Shown: positions 1 to 6,549 of the stretch, one piece after another | Numbering within the stretch: position 1 is the first letter of the stretch | How the letters are laid out: every line of letters starts with the position of its first letter | NCBI GenBank assembly: GCA_002435595.1 | Contig: DJBL01000155.1 | Span: 1 to 11,775 of the forward strand | Origin: Stenotrophomonas maltophilia | Lineage (GTDB): Bacteria; Pseudomonadota; Gammaproteobacteria; Xanthomonadales; Xanthomonadaceae | Direction: 5' to 3' | DNA: 11,775 nt | Translations under genes and position numbers: made by a program | Notes under the pieces: generated by a model | What the model saw: only the letters and a program-made list of their open reading frames with translations | Database searches by the model: none | What the model was told of the DNA's origin: nothing

Positions 1-17
1 GCCGGCCAGCGGCCGGC
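1..17. repeat. GC-rich palindrome downstream of hflX, at the window edge
   Basis: Seen: a perfect 7-bp inverted repeat (GCCGGCC, loop AGC, GGCCGGC) ends 11 bases beyond the hflX stop. Read on the minus strand it is TGCCGGCCGCTGGCCGGC, which resembles the core of the GTAG-type REP palindromes of Stenotrophomonas, but the four bases expected to be GTAG are not. It could be a REP remnant, the stem of a transcription terminator for the miaA-hfq-hflX transcripts, or both. Any following T-tract would lie outside the window. Confidence 0.5.
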
Positions 18-28
18 ACCCCGCGCGC

Positions 29-1339
29 TTACCACTCGGGCAGCTTCTCCGGCAGCAGCGCGCGGATCGGCTCGCCACCCTCGCCCGCGGCCAGCTTTTC
101 GGCCTCGGCGATCGGCAGGTCCACGTCCAGCAGCCAGCCGTCCTCGTCCGCCAGTTCCCGGCGCACCACTTCCAGCTGGTGCAGGCGCGAACGCAGGCGA
201 CCGGCGCTCGGCGGCAGGCGGAGCTCGCCGGTGACATGCTGCAGGCCCAGGCGCTTGCCCAGTACCGTCTGCAACAGCGGCAGGCCAAGGCCATCGCGAG
301 CCGAGATCCAGACCCGCTCGCGGCGGGCATCGTCGGGCACCCCGTCCTGCGCGTCGTGGCGGACTTCGGCACCGTCGATGCGGTCGATCTTGTTGAACAC
401 CAACAGCTGCGGCAGGTCGCCGGCGCCTACTTCGGCCAGCACCTCGTCGACCTGGGCGATGCGTTCCTCGCGATGCGGATCGGCGGCATCGACGATGTGC
501 AGCAGGAAATCGGCCTCGCGCGCTTCGCTCAGGGTCGAACGGAACGCAGCCACCAGTTCGTGCGGCAGATCGCGGACAAAGCCCACGGTGTCGGCCAGCA
601 CCACACTGCCACCGGGCACGATGATGCGGCGCACGGTCGGGTCCAGGGTGGCAAACAGCTTGTCGGCGGCGTACGCCTCGGCACCGGTCAGGGCGTTGAA
701 CAGCGTGGACTTGCCGGCGTTGGTATAGCCCACCAGGGCCACGCGCGGCAGTTCGCTGCGCACGCGCGCACGGCGCATCTGGGTGCGCTGCACTTCCACC
801 TTTTCCAGCTTTTTCTGCAACTGCTCGACCCGCTTCTGCAGCAGCCGGCGGTCGGTTTCCAGCTGGGTTTCACCCGGGCCGCGCAGGCCGATCGCACCAC
901 CGCGCTGGCGCTCCAGGTGGGTCCAGCCACGGACCAGGCGCGTGGCCATGTGCCGCAGCTGCGCCAGCTCGACCTGCAGCTTGCCCTCGTGGCTGTGCGC
1001 ACGCTGGGCGAAGATGTCCAGGATCAGCCCGGTGCGGTCGATCACCCGGCGCTCCAGGAAGCGCTCCAGGTTGCGCTCCTGCACCGGGGACAGCGCATGG
1101 TTGACCAGGATCAGGTCGGCACCGGTGGCATCGGCGGCGGCCTTGACCTCGTCCAGCTTGCCGGTGCCGATCAGGATCGATGGGCTGGGCCGGTCGATGC
1201 GCGCGGTCAACGTGGCCGCGATGCTGGCACCGGCCGAGCGGGCCAGGTCGGTGAACTCTTCCAGCACGTCTTCTTCGAGCTTGCCCGAATGCGGCTGGAT
1301 CAGGAGCGCGTGTTCGCCTCGCTTGGAACGGTCAAACAC
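29..1339 (-). CDS. hflX: Ribosome-associated GTPase HflX
   Basis: HflX binds the 50S subunit and splits stalled or stress-inactivated 70S ribosomes in a GTP-dependent way. The 436-residue product is close to the E. coli length of about 426. The N-terminal HflX domain covers roughly residues 1-190, with the family GPGE signature at 154-157 and a charged coiled-coil at about 158-190. The G domain follows: G1 GYTNAGKST at 204-212, the G2 region TLDPT at 231-235, G3 DTVG at 250-253, G4 NKID at 316-319 and the G5 SA near 346-347. The start is GTG, with GGAG six bases upstream (CGGAGAAGGGC). The gene begins 26 bases after the hfq stop and is therefore probably cotranscribed with it, as in E. coli. 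All G motifs are intact, so the enzyme should be active. Confidence 0.97.
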   Translation of the reverse strand: MFDRSKRGEHALLIQPHSGKLEEDVLEEFTDLARSAGASIAATLTARIDRPSPSILIGTGKLDEVKAAADATGADLILVNHALSPVQERNLERFLERRVIDRTGLILDIFAQRAHSHEGKLQVELAQLRHMATRLVRGWTHLERQRGGAIGLRGPGETQLETDRRLLQKRVEQLQKKLEKVEVQRTQMRRARVRSELPRVALVGYTNAGKSTLFNALTGAEAYAADKLFATLDPTVRRIIVPGGSVVLADTVGFVRDLPHELVAAFRSTLSEAREADFLLHIVDAADPHREERIAQVDEVLAEVGAGDLPQLLVFNKIDRIDGAEVRHDAQDGVPDDARRERVWISARDGLGLPLLQTVLGKRLGLQHVTGELRLPPSAGRLRSRLHQLEVVRRELADEDGWLLDVDLPIAEAEKLAAGEGGEPIRALLPEKLPEW

Positions 1340-1365
1340 GCCCTTCTCCGTACTTGTTCAACGTG

Positions 1366-1650
1366 TCACTCAACGTCGTCTTCACCTTGGACGCCTTCGG
1401 CGCCACCTTCATTGGACTGCACATAGCCGCCGCCCGGACCGACCCGCACGTTGCGCGCCGGCACCACGGTCGAGATGGCGTGCTTGTACACCATCTGGCT
1501 CACCGTATTGCGCAGCAGCACCACGAACTGGTCGAACGATTCAATCGTCCCCTGCAGTTTGATGCCATTGACCAGATACACCGACACCGGCACGCGCTCG
1601 CGCCGAAGTGCATTCAGAAACGGATCCTGCAGCGATTGCCCCTTGGACAT
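1366..1650 (-). CDS. hfq: RNA-binding chaperone Hfq
   Basis: Hfq is the hexameric Sm-like protein that pairs small RNAs with target mRNAs. The 94-residue product aligns without gaps to E. coli Hfq through the Sm core. Visible key residues are the proximal-face Q8, D9, F42, K56 and H57 (YKHAIS), the distal-face Y25 (VYLVNG) and the rim arginines R16, R17 and R19. The C-terminal tail from about residue 67 is short, Gly-rich and ends in an acidic GEDDVE tip. Acidic tips of this kind compete with RNA on the core in E. coli Hfq. The ATG start is preceded by CAGGAG at six-base spacing. An open frame continues upstream but has no family similarity and overlaps miaA, so it is not part of the gene. 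An A-rich candidate autoregulatory site sits just before the Shine-Dalgarno sequence. Confidence 0.98.
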   Translation of the reverse strand: MSKGQSLQDPFLNALRRERVPVSVYLVNGIKLQGTIESFDQFVVLLRNTVSQMVYKHAISTVVPARNVRVGPGGGYVQSNEGGAEGVQGEDDVE

Positions 1651-1662
1651 TGCGAACTCCTG

Positions 1663-1674
1663 ATTATTGTTTTT
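1663..1674 (-). promoter_or_regulatory. A-rich (ARN)4 motif in the hfq leader, candidate Hfq autoregulatory site
   Basis: Seen: the minus strand reads AAA AAC AAT AAT, four consecutive ARN triplets that include AACAATAA, a match to AAYAAYAA. The motif ends exactly where the CAGGAG Shine-Dalgarno sequence begins, 12 bases before the ATG. Known: the distal face of Hfq binds ARN repeats (R = A or G, N = any base), and E. coli Hfq represses translation of its own mRNA. Inferred: binding here would block the ribosome. The A-richness stands out against very GC-rich flanks, although AT-rich leaders are common ahead of start codons in such genomes. Confidence 0.45.
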
Positions 1675-1680
1675 ATGGTC

Positions 1681-1716
1681 TTCCGGCAGTTCCGCGGCCC
1701 CCGCCGCCCACCGGAA
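1681..1716 (-). promoter_or_regulatory. Predicted stem-loop in the miaA-hfq intergenic leader
   Basis: Seen: nested inverted repeats lie within the 106-base gap between miaA and hfq. The outer arms are TTCCGG and CCGGAA; the inner arms are GCGGC and GCCGC around a four-base loop, separated from the outer arms by an unpaired internal loop. On the transcribed strand it is followed by the A-rich segment rather than by a U-tract, so it is not a typical intrinsic terminator. It may present the downstream A-rich Hfq motif as single-stranded RNA, act as an RNA processing site, or be incidental GC-rich pairing. Confidence 0.35.
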
Positions 1717-1756
1717 TCCTTGATGGTACACGGGCCAGAGGGGGGAAGGCGTGGAC

Positions 1757-2710
1757 TCAGCGTGCGACGAAGGTCGACACCGCATCCGCCAGGGAAGCCT
1801 GATCCAGATGGGGGTCGAACCAGCGCACATCAAGCTCGCCGCGCAACCAGGTCAGCTGGCGCTTGGCCAGCTGCCGGGTGGCCTGGATGCCGCGGTCACG
1901 GAACTGGCGGGCGCTGCCCTGCCCGTCCAGGAACTCCCAGGCCTGCCGGTAGCCCACCGCGCGGATCGCCGGCAGGTCCAGCGGCGCTGCCACCGCGGCC
2001 ATCTGCGGCAGCGCGCGCAGGGCCCGTACCTCGTCCAGCAGGCCCTGGCCCAGCATGGCGTCGAAGCGGGCCTCGATACGCTGGTGCAGGGTGCTGCGCT
2101 CGCGCGGGGCCAGCACCAGCTTGAGGGTGCGCACCGGCAGGCGGTCCACGCCGGGCAGCTTCTGCCATTCACTGATCGGGGTGCCGCTGAGCCGGTACAC
2201 CTCCAGCGCGCGCTGGATCCGCTGCGGGTCGGTGGCGTGGATGCGGGCGGCGGCGACCGGGTCGACCCGGGCCAGTTCGGCGTGCAGCGCCCCCCAGCCC
2301 CGGGCCGCGGCCTCTTCGCCGATGCGCGCGCGGGTGTCCGGATCGGCCGGCGGCATGGGCGACAGCCCCTGCAGCAGGGCGCGGAAGTACAGGCCGGTGC
2401 CACCGGCCAGGATCGGCATGCGGCCACGGGCGAGGATGTCGGCCACCGCGCGCGCGGCGTCCACGGCGAACTCGGCGGCCGAGTAGGTCTGCCACGGGTC
2501 GCGCAGGTCCAGCAGGTGGTGCGGCGCCTGCGCGCGCTCGGCGGCGTCGGGCTTGGCCGAGCCGATGTCCAGGCCGCGGTAGACCAGCGCCGAATCGACG
2601 CTGACGATCTCCCCGCCGAGCTGGCGGGCCAGCGCGATCGCGGTGGCGGTCTTGCCCGAGGCGGTCGGGCCCATCACCGCGATCGCCAGCGGGCGCAGGT
2701 CGGCGCCCAT
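1757..2710 (-). CDS. miaA: tRNA dimethylallyltransferase MiaA
   Basis: MiaA transfers a dimethylallyl group from DMAPP to N6 of A37 in tRNAs that read UNN codons, the first step toward ms2i6A. The 317-residue product matches the E. coli length of 316. Visible motifs are the P-loop GPTASGKT at 14-21, the substrate-binding DSALVYRGLDIG at 39-50, GGTGLYFRAL at 103-112, DPQRIQRALEVY at 161-172, AVGYRQ at 251-256 and a basic C-terminal tRNA-binding stretch around 277-290. The ATG shares one base with the folP stop (TGATG), and GAGGAG lies very close upstream, suggesting coupled translation with folP. A longer frame upstream lies inside folP and adds nothing family-like. The hfq gene follows after 106 bases, preserving the widespread miaA-hfq order. 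Confidence 0.97.
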   Translation of the reverse strand: MGADLRPLAIAVMGPTASGKTATAIALARQLGGEIVSVDSALVYRGLDIGSAKPDAAERAQAPHHLLDLRDPWQTYSAAEFAVDAARAVADILARGRMPILAGGTGLYFRALLQGLSPMPPADPDTRARIGEEAAARGWGALHAELARVDPVAAARIHATDPQRIQRALEVYRLSGTPISEWQKLPGVDRLPVRTLKLVLAPRERSTLHQRIEARFDAMLGQGLLDEVRALRALPQMAAVAAPLDLPAIRAVGYRQAWEFLDGQGSARQFRDRGIQATRQLAKRQLTWLRGELDVRWFDPHLDQASLADAVSTFVAR

Positions 2711-3609
2711 CACTCCTCGTCCGGCCAGCGCGGCATGGCCGGGGCAGCCGCCACGCGCGGGGTGGGCACCGCATCGACCGCGGCCCACACCTTCAGCGCG
2801 TCCACCGTGGCAGCCACGTCATGCACGCGCAGGATCTTCGCCCCGCGCTGGGCTGCGATCAGGTGTGCGGCCACCGAGCCGGCCACGCGTTGGCGCGGTT
2901 CGCTGCGACCGGTCAGCTCGCCGATGCTGCGCTTGCGCGACAGCCCGGCCAGCATCGGCACGCCCAATTCCAGGAACCGCTCCGAGCGCGCCAGCAGGGT
3001 CATGTTGTGCCCGGTGGTCTTGCCAAAGCCGAAACCCAGGTCGATCACCAGGTGCTTTTTGGCGATGCCGGCCAGCTCGGCGGCGAACAGGCGTTCGGCC
3101 AGGAACCGATGCACGTCGGCCACCACGTCCTCGTAGTGCGGCGTGTCCTGCATGCTGCCCGGCTCGCCCTGCATGTGCATCAGCACCACCGGCACGCCCA
3201 GCTCGGCTGCAGCCGCCAGCGCACCGGGCTGGCGCAGCGCATGGATGTCGTTGAGCATGCCGGCACCGGCAGCCACTGCCGCGCGCATTACCTCCGGCTT
3301 GAAGGTATCGATGCTGATCGGCACACCGGTCTGGGCCGCCAACCGCTCGATCACCGGGATGACCCGGCGCAACTCCTCTTCCAGCGGCACCGGGGCGCTG
3401 CCCGGACGGGTGGATTCGCCGCCGATATCCAGCAGGTCCGCGCCTTCGGCGACCAGCTGCAGGCCATGGGCGACGGCGGCCTCCAGGGTGTCATGCGCGC
3501 CGCCGTCGGAGAACGAGTCCGGGGTGACGTTGACGATGCCCATCACGCGCGGGCGATCAAGCCGCAGCAGGCGGCCAGCGCAGTCGAGCTGGGGAGAAGT
3601 GTCGAACAT
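2710..3609 (-). CDS. folP: Dihydropteroate synthase FolP
   Basis: FolP condenses 6-hydroxymethyl-7,8-dihydropterin pyrophosphate with p-aminobenzoate in folate synthesis and is the sulfonamide target. The 299-residue product is a complete TIM-barrel enzyme (E. coli about 282). Visible are MGIVNVTPDSFSDGG at 23-37, DIGGESTRPG at 61-70, D101 in SIDT, N120 in MLND, D190 in DLGFGFGK, K226 in LSRKR and the C-terminal R261/H263 of RVHD; together they cover the pterin, phosphate and pABA sites. The ATG at 3609 is preferred because it has a weak GGA about seven bases upstream. An in-frame GTG at 3621 would add MDLP and cannot be excluded. A hairpin lies just upstream. No glmM follows, unlike E. coli; miaA starts on the folP stop codon instead. 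Confidence 0.96.
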   Translation of the reverse strand: MFDTSPQLDCAGRLLRLDRPRVMGIVNVTPDSFSDGGAHDTLEAAVAHGLQLVAEGADLLDIGGESTRPGSAPVPLEEELRRVIPVIERLAAQTGVPISIDTFKPEVMRAAVAAGAGMLNDIHALRQPGALAAAAELGVPVVLMHMQGEPGSMQDTPHYEDVVADVHRFLAERLFAAELAGIAKKHLVIDLGFGFGKTTGHNMTLLARSERFLELGVPMLAGLSRKRSIGELTGRSEPRQRVAGSVAAHLIAAQRGAKILRVHDVAATVDALKVWAAVDAVPTPRVAAAPAMPRWPDEE

Positions 3610-3624
3610 GGGCAGGTCCACGGA

Positions 3625-3655
3625 GTACGCCAGCGCGTAGTTTACGCTGGCGTAC
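3625..3655. repeat. Perfect 11-bp inverted repeat between the secreted-protein gene and folP
   Basis: Seen: GTACGCCAGCG, a nine-base spacer, then CGCTGGCGTAC, perfectly complementary. It begins 11 bases past the stop of the upstream secreted-protein gene and ends about 16 bases before the folP ATG. Neither strand has a following T-tract. It could be a weak or factor-assisted terminator, an mRNA hairpin controlling folP, or a DNA operator. The sequence alone does not decide. Confidence 0.5.
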
Positions 3656-3666
3656 CGGGCTACCCG

Positions 3667-4170
3667 TCAGAGATCGCCGAGGCGGGCCCCATCGACCGGA
3701 TTGGCCAGCCACTCGGCCAGGTCGCGGCCGATGGCGGTGACGGTGCGTTCGAGCACGTCACAGGAGCCCTTGAAACCGGCGAACGCGCCACCGCGCGAAG
3801 TGCGGCGTGCGGTCACCGCGGCAACCTTCTGCCCGTCCTGGAACAGCACGCCGCGCGCGGTCGCTGCTTTGAAGTGGCCGGAGAATGCATTGCCGGCGCT
3901 CTGCGCTTCCACCAGCTCCAGCTGCAGCACCCGCCCCCTGCCGACATCGACCGGCGCGCTGTCGAAGACGATCCGGTTGCCGTGCGCGGACGCATTGCTG
4001 CCCAGCGCACTGGCCAGCTGCGCGCCCATCCGGCACTCGGCCTTGATGTTGTCGGCGATGTAGGACGATTCGGAAAACGGAACCGGATCCTGCACGTGGA
4101 TGTCGGCCGCCAGCGCAGGCGTGGCAAAGCACAGCAGCGCCGCAGCAGCGGCGCCTATGGAATGACGCAT
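3667..4170 (-). CDS. Small secreted or periplasmic protein of unknown function
   Basis: I do not recognise this family. The 167-residue product has a clear Sec signal peptide: a short basic start (MRH), a hydrophobic alanine/leucine core at about residues 5-17 and a PALA/A cleavage site near 21-22. C14 is not in a lipobox, so it is probably a soluble periplasmic or secreted protein of about 145 residues. The mature part has two cysteines, C46 in KAEC and C137 in KGSC, which could form a disulfide. It also has a segment running ARRTSRGGAFAGFKGSC at about 121-137, followed by an amphipathic helix ending in AEWL. The ATG has a GGGGAAATCC Shine-Dalgarno region directly upstream, and the longer upstream frame is rejected because it would bury the signal peptide. 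It follows the 62-residue membrane gene after 91 bases and precedes folP. Confidence 0.85.
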   Translation of the reverse strand: MRHSIGAAAAALLCFATPALAADIHVQDPVPFSESSYIADNIKAECRMGAQLASALGSNASAHGNRIVFDSAPVDVGRGRVLQLELVEAQSAGNAFSGHFKAATARGVLFQDGQKVAAVTARRTSRGGAFAGFKGSCDVLERTVTAIGRDLAEWLANPVDGARLGDL

Positions 4171-4192
4171 GGATTTCCCCCTGGATATGGTG

Positions 4193-4217
4193 GCCTGGCC
4201 GCAGGCTGCGGCCAGGC
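4193..4217 (-). terminator. Hairpin after the 62-residue membrane gene (weak terminator candidate)
   Basis: Seen: an 11-bp perfect stem (GCCTGGCCGCA, loop GGC, TGCGGCCAGGC) in the 91-base gap between the small membrane gene and the secreted-protein gene. On the minus strand it is followed by CACCATATCC, without a U-tract. It is therefore either a factor-dependent terminator, an mRNA-stabilising hairpin, or a repeat. Confidence 0.35.
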
Positions 4218-4261
4218 GCCGCTGCATCCTGCCGCCCGCGCGGCCCCTGCGCAAGCCCTGC

Positions 4262-4450
4262 TCAGCGCGGTCGACGCCGTTTGTAATCCACGTACAGGGT
4301 CTTGCCGATGCTCAGCACGATGCCCAGCCCGACGCCGATCCCGATGCCGAGCAGGAAGTTGTCGCGGTACAGGCCGATGCCCACGCCGACGACCGTGGCG
4401 ATCACCATCTCGGCCGTATGCGAAACCGGGGTGGGGGGCGTGGTGGACAT
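4262..4450 (-). CDS. Small glycine-rich membrane protein, unknown function
   Basis: I do not recognise a named family. The 62-residue product has a polar N-terminus, then two hydrophobic stretches at about residues 14-27 and 32-49 joined by a short polar turn (YRDN), then a strongly basic C-terminus (YKRRRPR). The hydrophobic parts are patterned with glycine (GVGIG at 22-26, GIGIGVGLG at 35-43), suggesting a helical hairpin or glycine-zipper packing in the membrane. By the positive-inside rule the basic tail would be cytoplasmic. The ATG is supported by GGAG about seven bases upstream; the longer upstream frame runs into the ftsH terminator and is rejected. The gene lies after that terminator, so it probably has its own promoter. 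Confidence 0.75.
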   Translation of the reverse strand: MSTTPPTPVSHTAEMVIATVVGVGIGLYRDNFLLGIGIGVGLGIVLSIGKTLYVDYKRRRPR

Positions 4451-4486
4451 GGCGACTCCGCGACAGGGGACAGGAACGAGGGGCGC

Positions 4487-4492
4487 ATTATC
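4487..4492 (-). promoter_or_regulatory. Possible -10 element for the small membrane gene
   Basis: Seen: GATAAT on the minus strand, five of six matches to TATAAT, about 37 bases before the ATG at 4450 and just after the ftsH terminator. No matching -35 hexamer is visible at 16-18 bases, where the sequence is the GC-rich terminator stem, so this is only a candidate. Confidence 0.25.
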
Positions 4493-4502
4493 GCGCGGAA
4501 AC

Positions 4503-4532
4503 GACGAAGGCCGGGTCGCCCCGGCCTTCGTC
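4503..4532 (-). terminator. Hairpin terminator of ftsH
   Basis: Seen: a perfect 13-bp stem (GACGAAGGCCGGG with CCCGGCCTTCGTC) around a four-base loop, beginning 17 bases after the ftsH stop. On the minus strand it is followed by GTTTCC, a short U-run. The very stable stem at the expected position makes an intrinsic terminator likely. It would separate the rlmE-ftsH transcript from the genes downstream. Confidence 0.75.
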
Positions 4533-4549
4533 ATTCACATCCGACGTGC

Positions 4550-6496
4550 TTACAGCTGTTCGGCGGGGCCGGCGATCGGCGTCACCGGACGGGCATCGCC
4601 GCCCTTGTCGTTGTTGTTGTTGCTGCCGCCGCCCTTGTTGGACTTCTCCCAGCCCATCGGCGGCGGCGGTTCGCGACCTTCCATCACCGCATCGATCTGC
4701 GGCACGTCGATGGTCTCGTACTGCAGCAGCAGCTGGGACATGGTGTGCAACTTGTCCAGGTTGGCAGTAAGCAGCTCGGTGGTACGGGCGTAGGCCTTGT
4801 CCAGGATGCTGCGCACGACCTCGTCGATGCGACGCGCGGTGTCGTCGGAGACGCTCTTGTGCTGGGTCACCGAACGGCCCAGGAACACTTCATCGTCTTC
4901 CTCGCCATAGGCGATCGGGCCGAGCTCGTCGGACAGGCCCCACTTGGTGACCATGTTGCGGGCCATCTTGGTGGCGCGCTCGATGTCGTTGGAGGCACCG
5001 GTGGTGACCTTGTCGGTGCCGAAGATGAGTTCTTCGGCGACGCGGCCACCGTACAGCGAGCACAGCTGCGATTCGATCGCCACCCGGTTCATCGAGTAGC
5101 GGTCGCCCTCGGGCAGGTACATGGTCACGCCCAGCGCGCGGCCGCGCGGGATGATGGTGACCTTGTAGACCGGATCATGCTCGGGCACCAGGCGGCCGAC
5201 GATGGCGTGGCCGGCTTCGTGGTAGGCGGTGAGCGTCTTTTCTTCTTCGCTCATCGCCATCGAACGGCGCTCGGCACCCATCAGGATCTTGTCGCGGGCG
5301 CGGTCGAAGTGGTCCATGCGGACCTCCTTCTCGCCACCGCGCGCGGCAAACAACGCCGCCTCGTTGCACAGGTTGGCCAGGTCCGCGCCGGAGAAGCCCG
5401 GGGTACCGCGCGCGATCACCATCGGCTCGACGTCGTCGGCCAGCGGCAGCTTGCGCATGTGCACCTTGAGGATCTGCTCGCGGCCGCGCACGTCGGCCAG
5501 GCCGACCACCACCTGGCGGTCGAAACGGCCCGGGCGCAGCAGCGCCGGGTCCAGCACGTCGGGACGGTTGGTGGCGGCGATGACGATCACGCCCTCGCCT
5601 CCCTCGAAGCCGTCCATTTCGACCAGCAACTGGTTCAGGGTTTGCTCGCGCTCGTCATGACCGCCGCCCAGACCGGCACCGCGATGGCGGCCGACGGCGT
5701 CGATTTCATCGATGAAGATGATGCACGGCGCCTGCTTCTTGGCCTGCTCGAACATGTCGCGCACGCGGCTGGCGCCGACGCCCACGAACATTTCCACGAA
5801 ATCCGAACCGGAGATCGAGAAGAACGGCACCTTGGCCTCGCCGGCGATGGCGCGGGCCAGCAGGGTCTTGCCGGTACCGGGCGGGCCGACCATAAGCACG
5901 CCGCGCGGGATCTTGCCGCCCAGCTTGGTGAACTTGGTCGGGTCGCGCAGGAAGTCGACCAGCTCGCCGACCTCTTCCTTGGCCTCGTCGCAACCAGCGA
6001 CGTCGGCGAAGGTGACCTTGATCTGGTCTTCGCCCTGCAGCTTGGCGCGCGACTTGCCGAAGGACATGGCGCCCTTGGAGCCGCCACCGCCCCCCTGCAT
6101 CTGGCGCATGATGAACAACCAGAAGCCGATGATCAGGATCACCGGGAGGAAGTTCATCAGGATCGCGCCCAGCGAGATGCCGCTGGACGGCTCTTCCTGG
6201 ACGATTTCCACGTTCTTGCCGCGCAGCACGTTGATCAAATCACGATCGTAGGGAGCGGTGATGGTGGCCGACTGGCCGCCACGGGTGGTGTAGGAGAGCT
6301 GGCTGGTGCCGCCGCGGACATCCCCGGCGAAGGTCACCTTCTGGACGTTGCCGCTGTCCACCTGGTCCAGGAACTGCGAGTAGGTCGCGCCCTGGGCACC
6401 CGCGCCGCTGGTCTTGGGCGAGAAGCTCTGGAACACCACCATCAGCACCACGGCGACGACCACCCATAGCAGGAGGTTCTTGGTCAAGTCGTTCAT
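4550..6496 (-). CDS. ftsH: ATP-dependent zinc metalloprotease FtsH
   Basis: FtsH is the hexameric inner-membrane AAA+ protease that degrades unassembled membrane proteins and cytoplasmic regulators, in E. coli including sigma-32 and LpxC. The 648-residue product matches E. coli (647). In order: TM1 at about 7-23, a periplasmic domain, TM2 at about 108-130, Walker A GPPGTGKT at 204-211, the pore motif FVEMFVGVGA near 233-242, Walker B IIFIDEID at 259-266, the second region of homology at 309-327 with its arginine fingers, the zinc motif HEAGH at 426-430 and the third metal ligand D504 in SNDIERA. The tail is low-complexity (GGGSNNNNDKGGD). The start at 6496 has GGAG at nine-base spacing; an ATG two codons earlier has only three. 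The gene lies 53 bases after rlmE, as in E. coli, and ends at a strong hairpin. Confidence 0.98.
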   Translation of the reverse strand: MNDLTKNLLLWVVVAVVLMVVFQSFSPKTSGAGAQGATYSQFLDQVDSGNVQKVTFAGDVRGGTSQLSYTTRGGQSATITAPYDRDLINVLRGKNVEIVQEEPSSGISLGAILMNFLPVILIIGFWLFIMRQMQGGGGGSKGAMSFGKSRAKLQGEDQIKVTFADVAGCDEAKEEVGELVDFLRDPTKFTKLGGKIPRGVLMVGPPGTGKTLLARAIAGEAKVPFFSISGSDFVEMFVGVGASRVRDMFEQAKKQAPCIIFIDEIDAVGRHRGAGLGGGHDEREQTLNQLLVEMDGFEGGEGVIVIAATNRPDVLDPALLRPGRFDRQVVVGLADVRGREQILKVHMRKLPLADDVEPMVIARGTPGFSGADLANLCNEAALFAARGGEKEVRMDHFDRARDKILMGAERRSMAMSEEEKTLTAYHEAGHAIVGRLVPEHDPVYKVTIIPRGRALGVTMYLPEGDRYSMNRVAIESQLCSLYGGRVAEELIFGTDKVTTGASNDIERATKMARNMVTKWGLSDELGPIAYGEEDDEVFLGRSVTQHKSVSDDTARRIDEVVRSILDKAYARTTELLTANLDKLHTMSQLLLQYETIDVPQIDAVMEGREPPPPMGWEKSNKGGGSNNNNDKGGDARPVTPIAGPAEQL

Positions 6497-6549
6497 CCTC
6501 ATTGGCTCCGGTGTTCCTCTAATGCCTGACGCGATTCGTATGGTTGAGC

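Noticed and set aside
1651..1833. N-terminal extension of hfq by 61 codons
   Set aside because: It overlaps the end of miaA and has no similarity to Hfq. The ATG at 1650 has a good Shine-Dalgarno sequence and the family N-terminus.
1751..3136. A 461-codon plus-strand frame opposite miaA and folP
   Set aside because: It is an antisense shadow of two conserved enzymes; no protein family features are visible.
2821..4770. A 649-codon plus-strand frame spanning folP and the small genes
   Set aside because: It crosses several well-supported minus-strand genes and their hairpins, with shadow-type composition and no ribosome binding site or domain.
4169..6469. A 766-codon open frame on the plus strand opposite ftsH
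   Set aside because: It is antisense to a complete, motif-rich ftsH. Its His/Gln/Ala/Gly-rich composition is the usual product of GC-biased codons read on the wrong strand, and no domain is recognisable.
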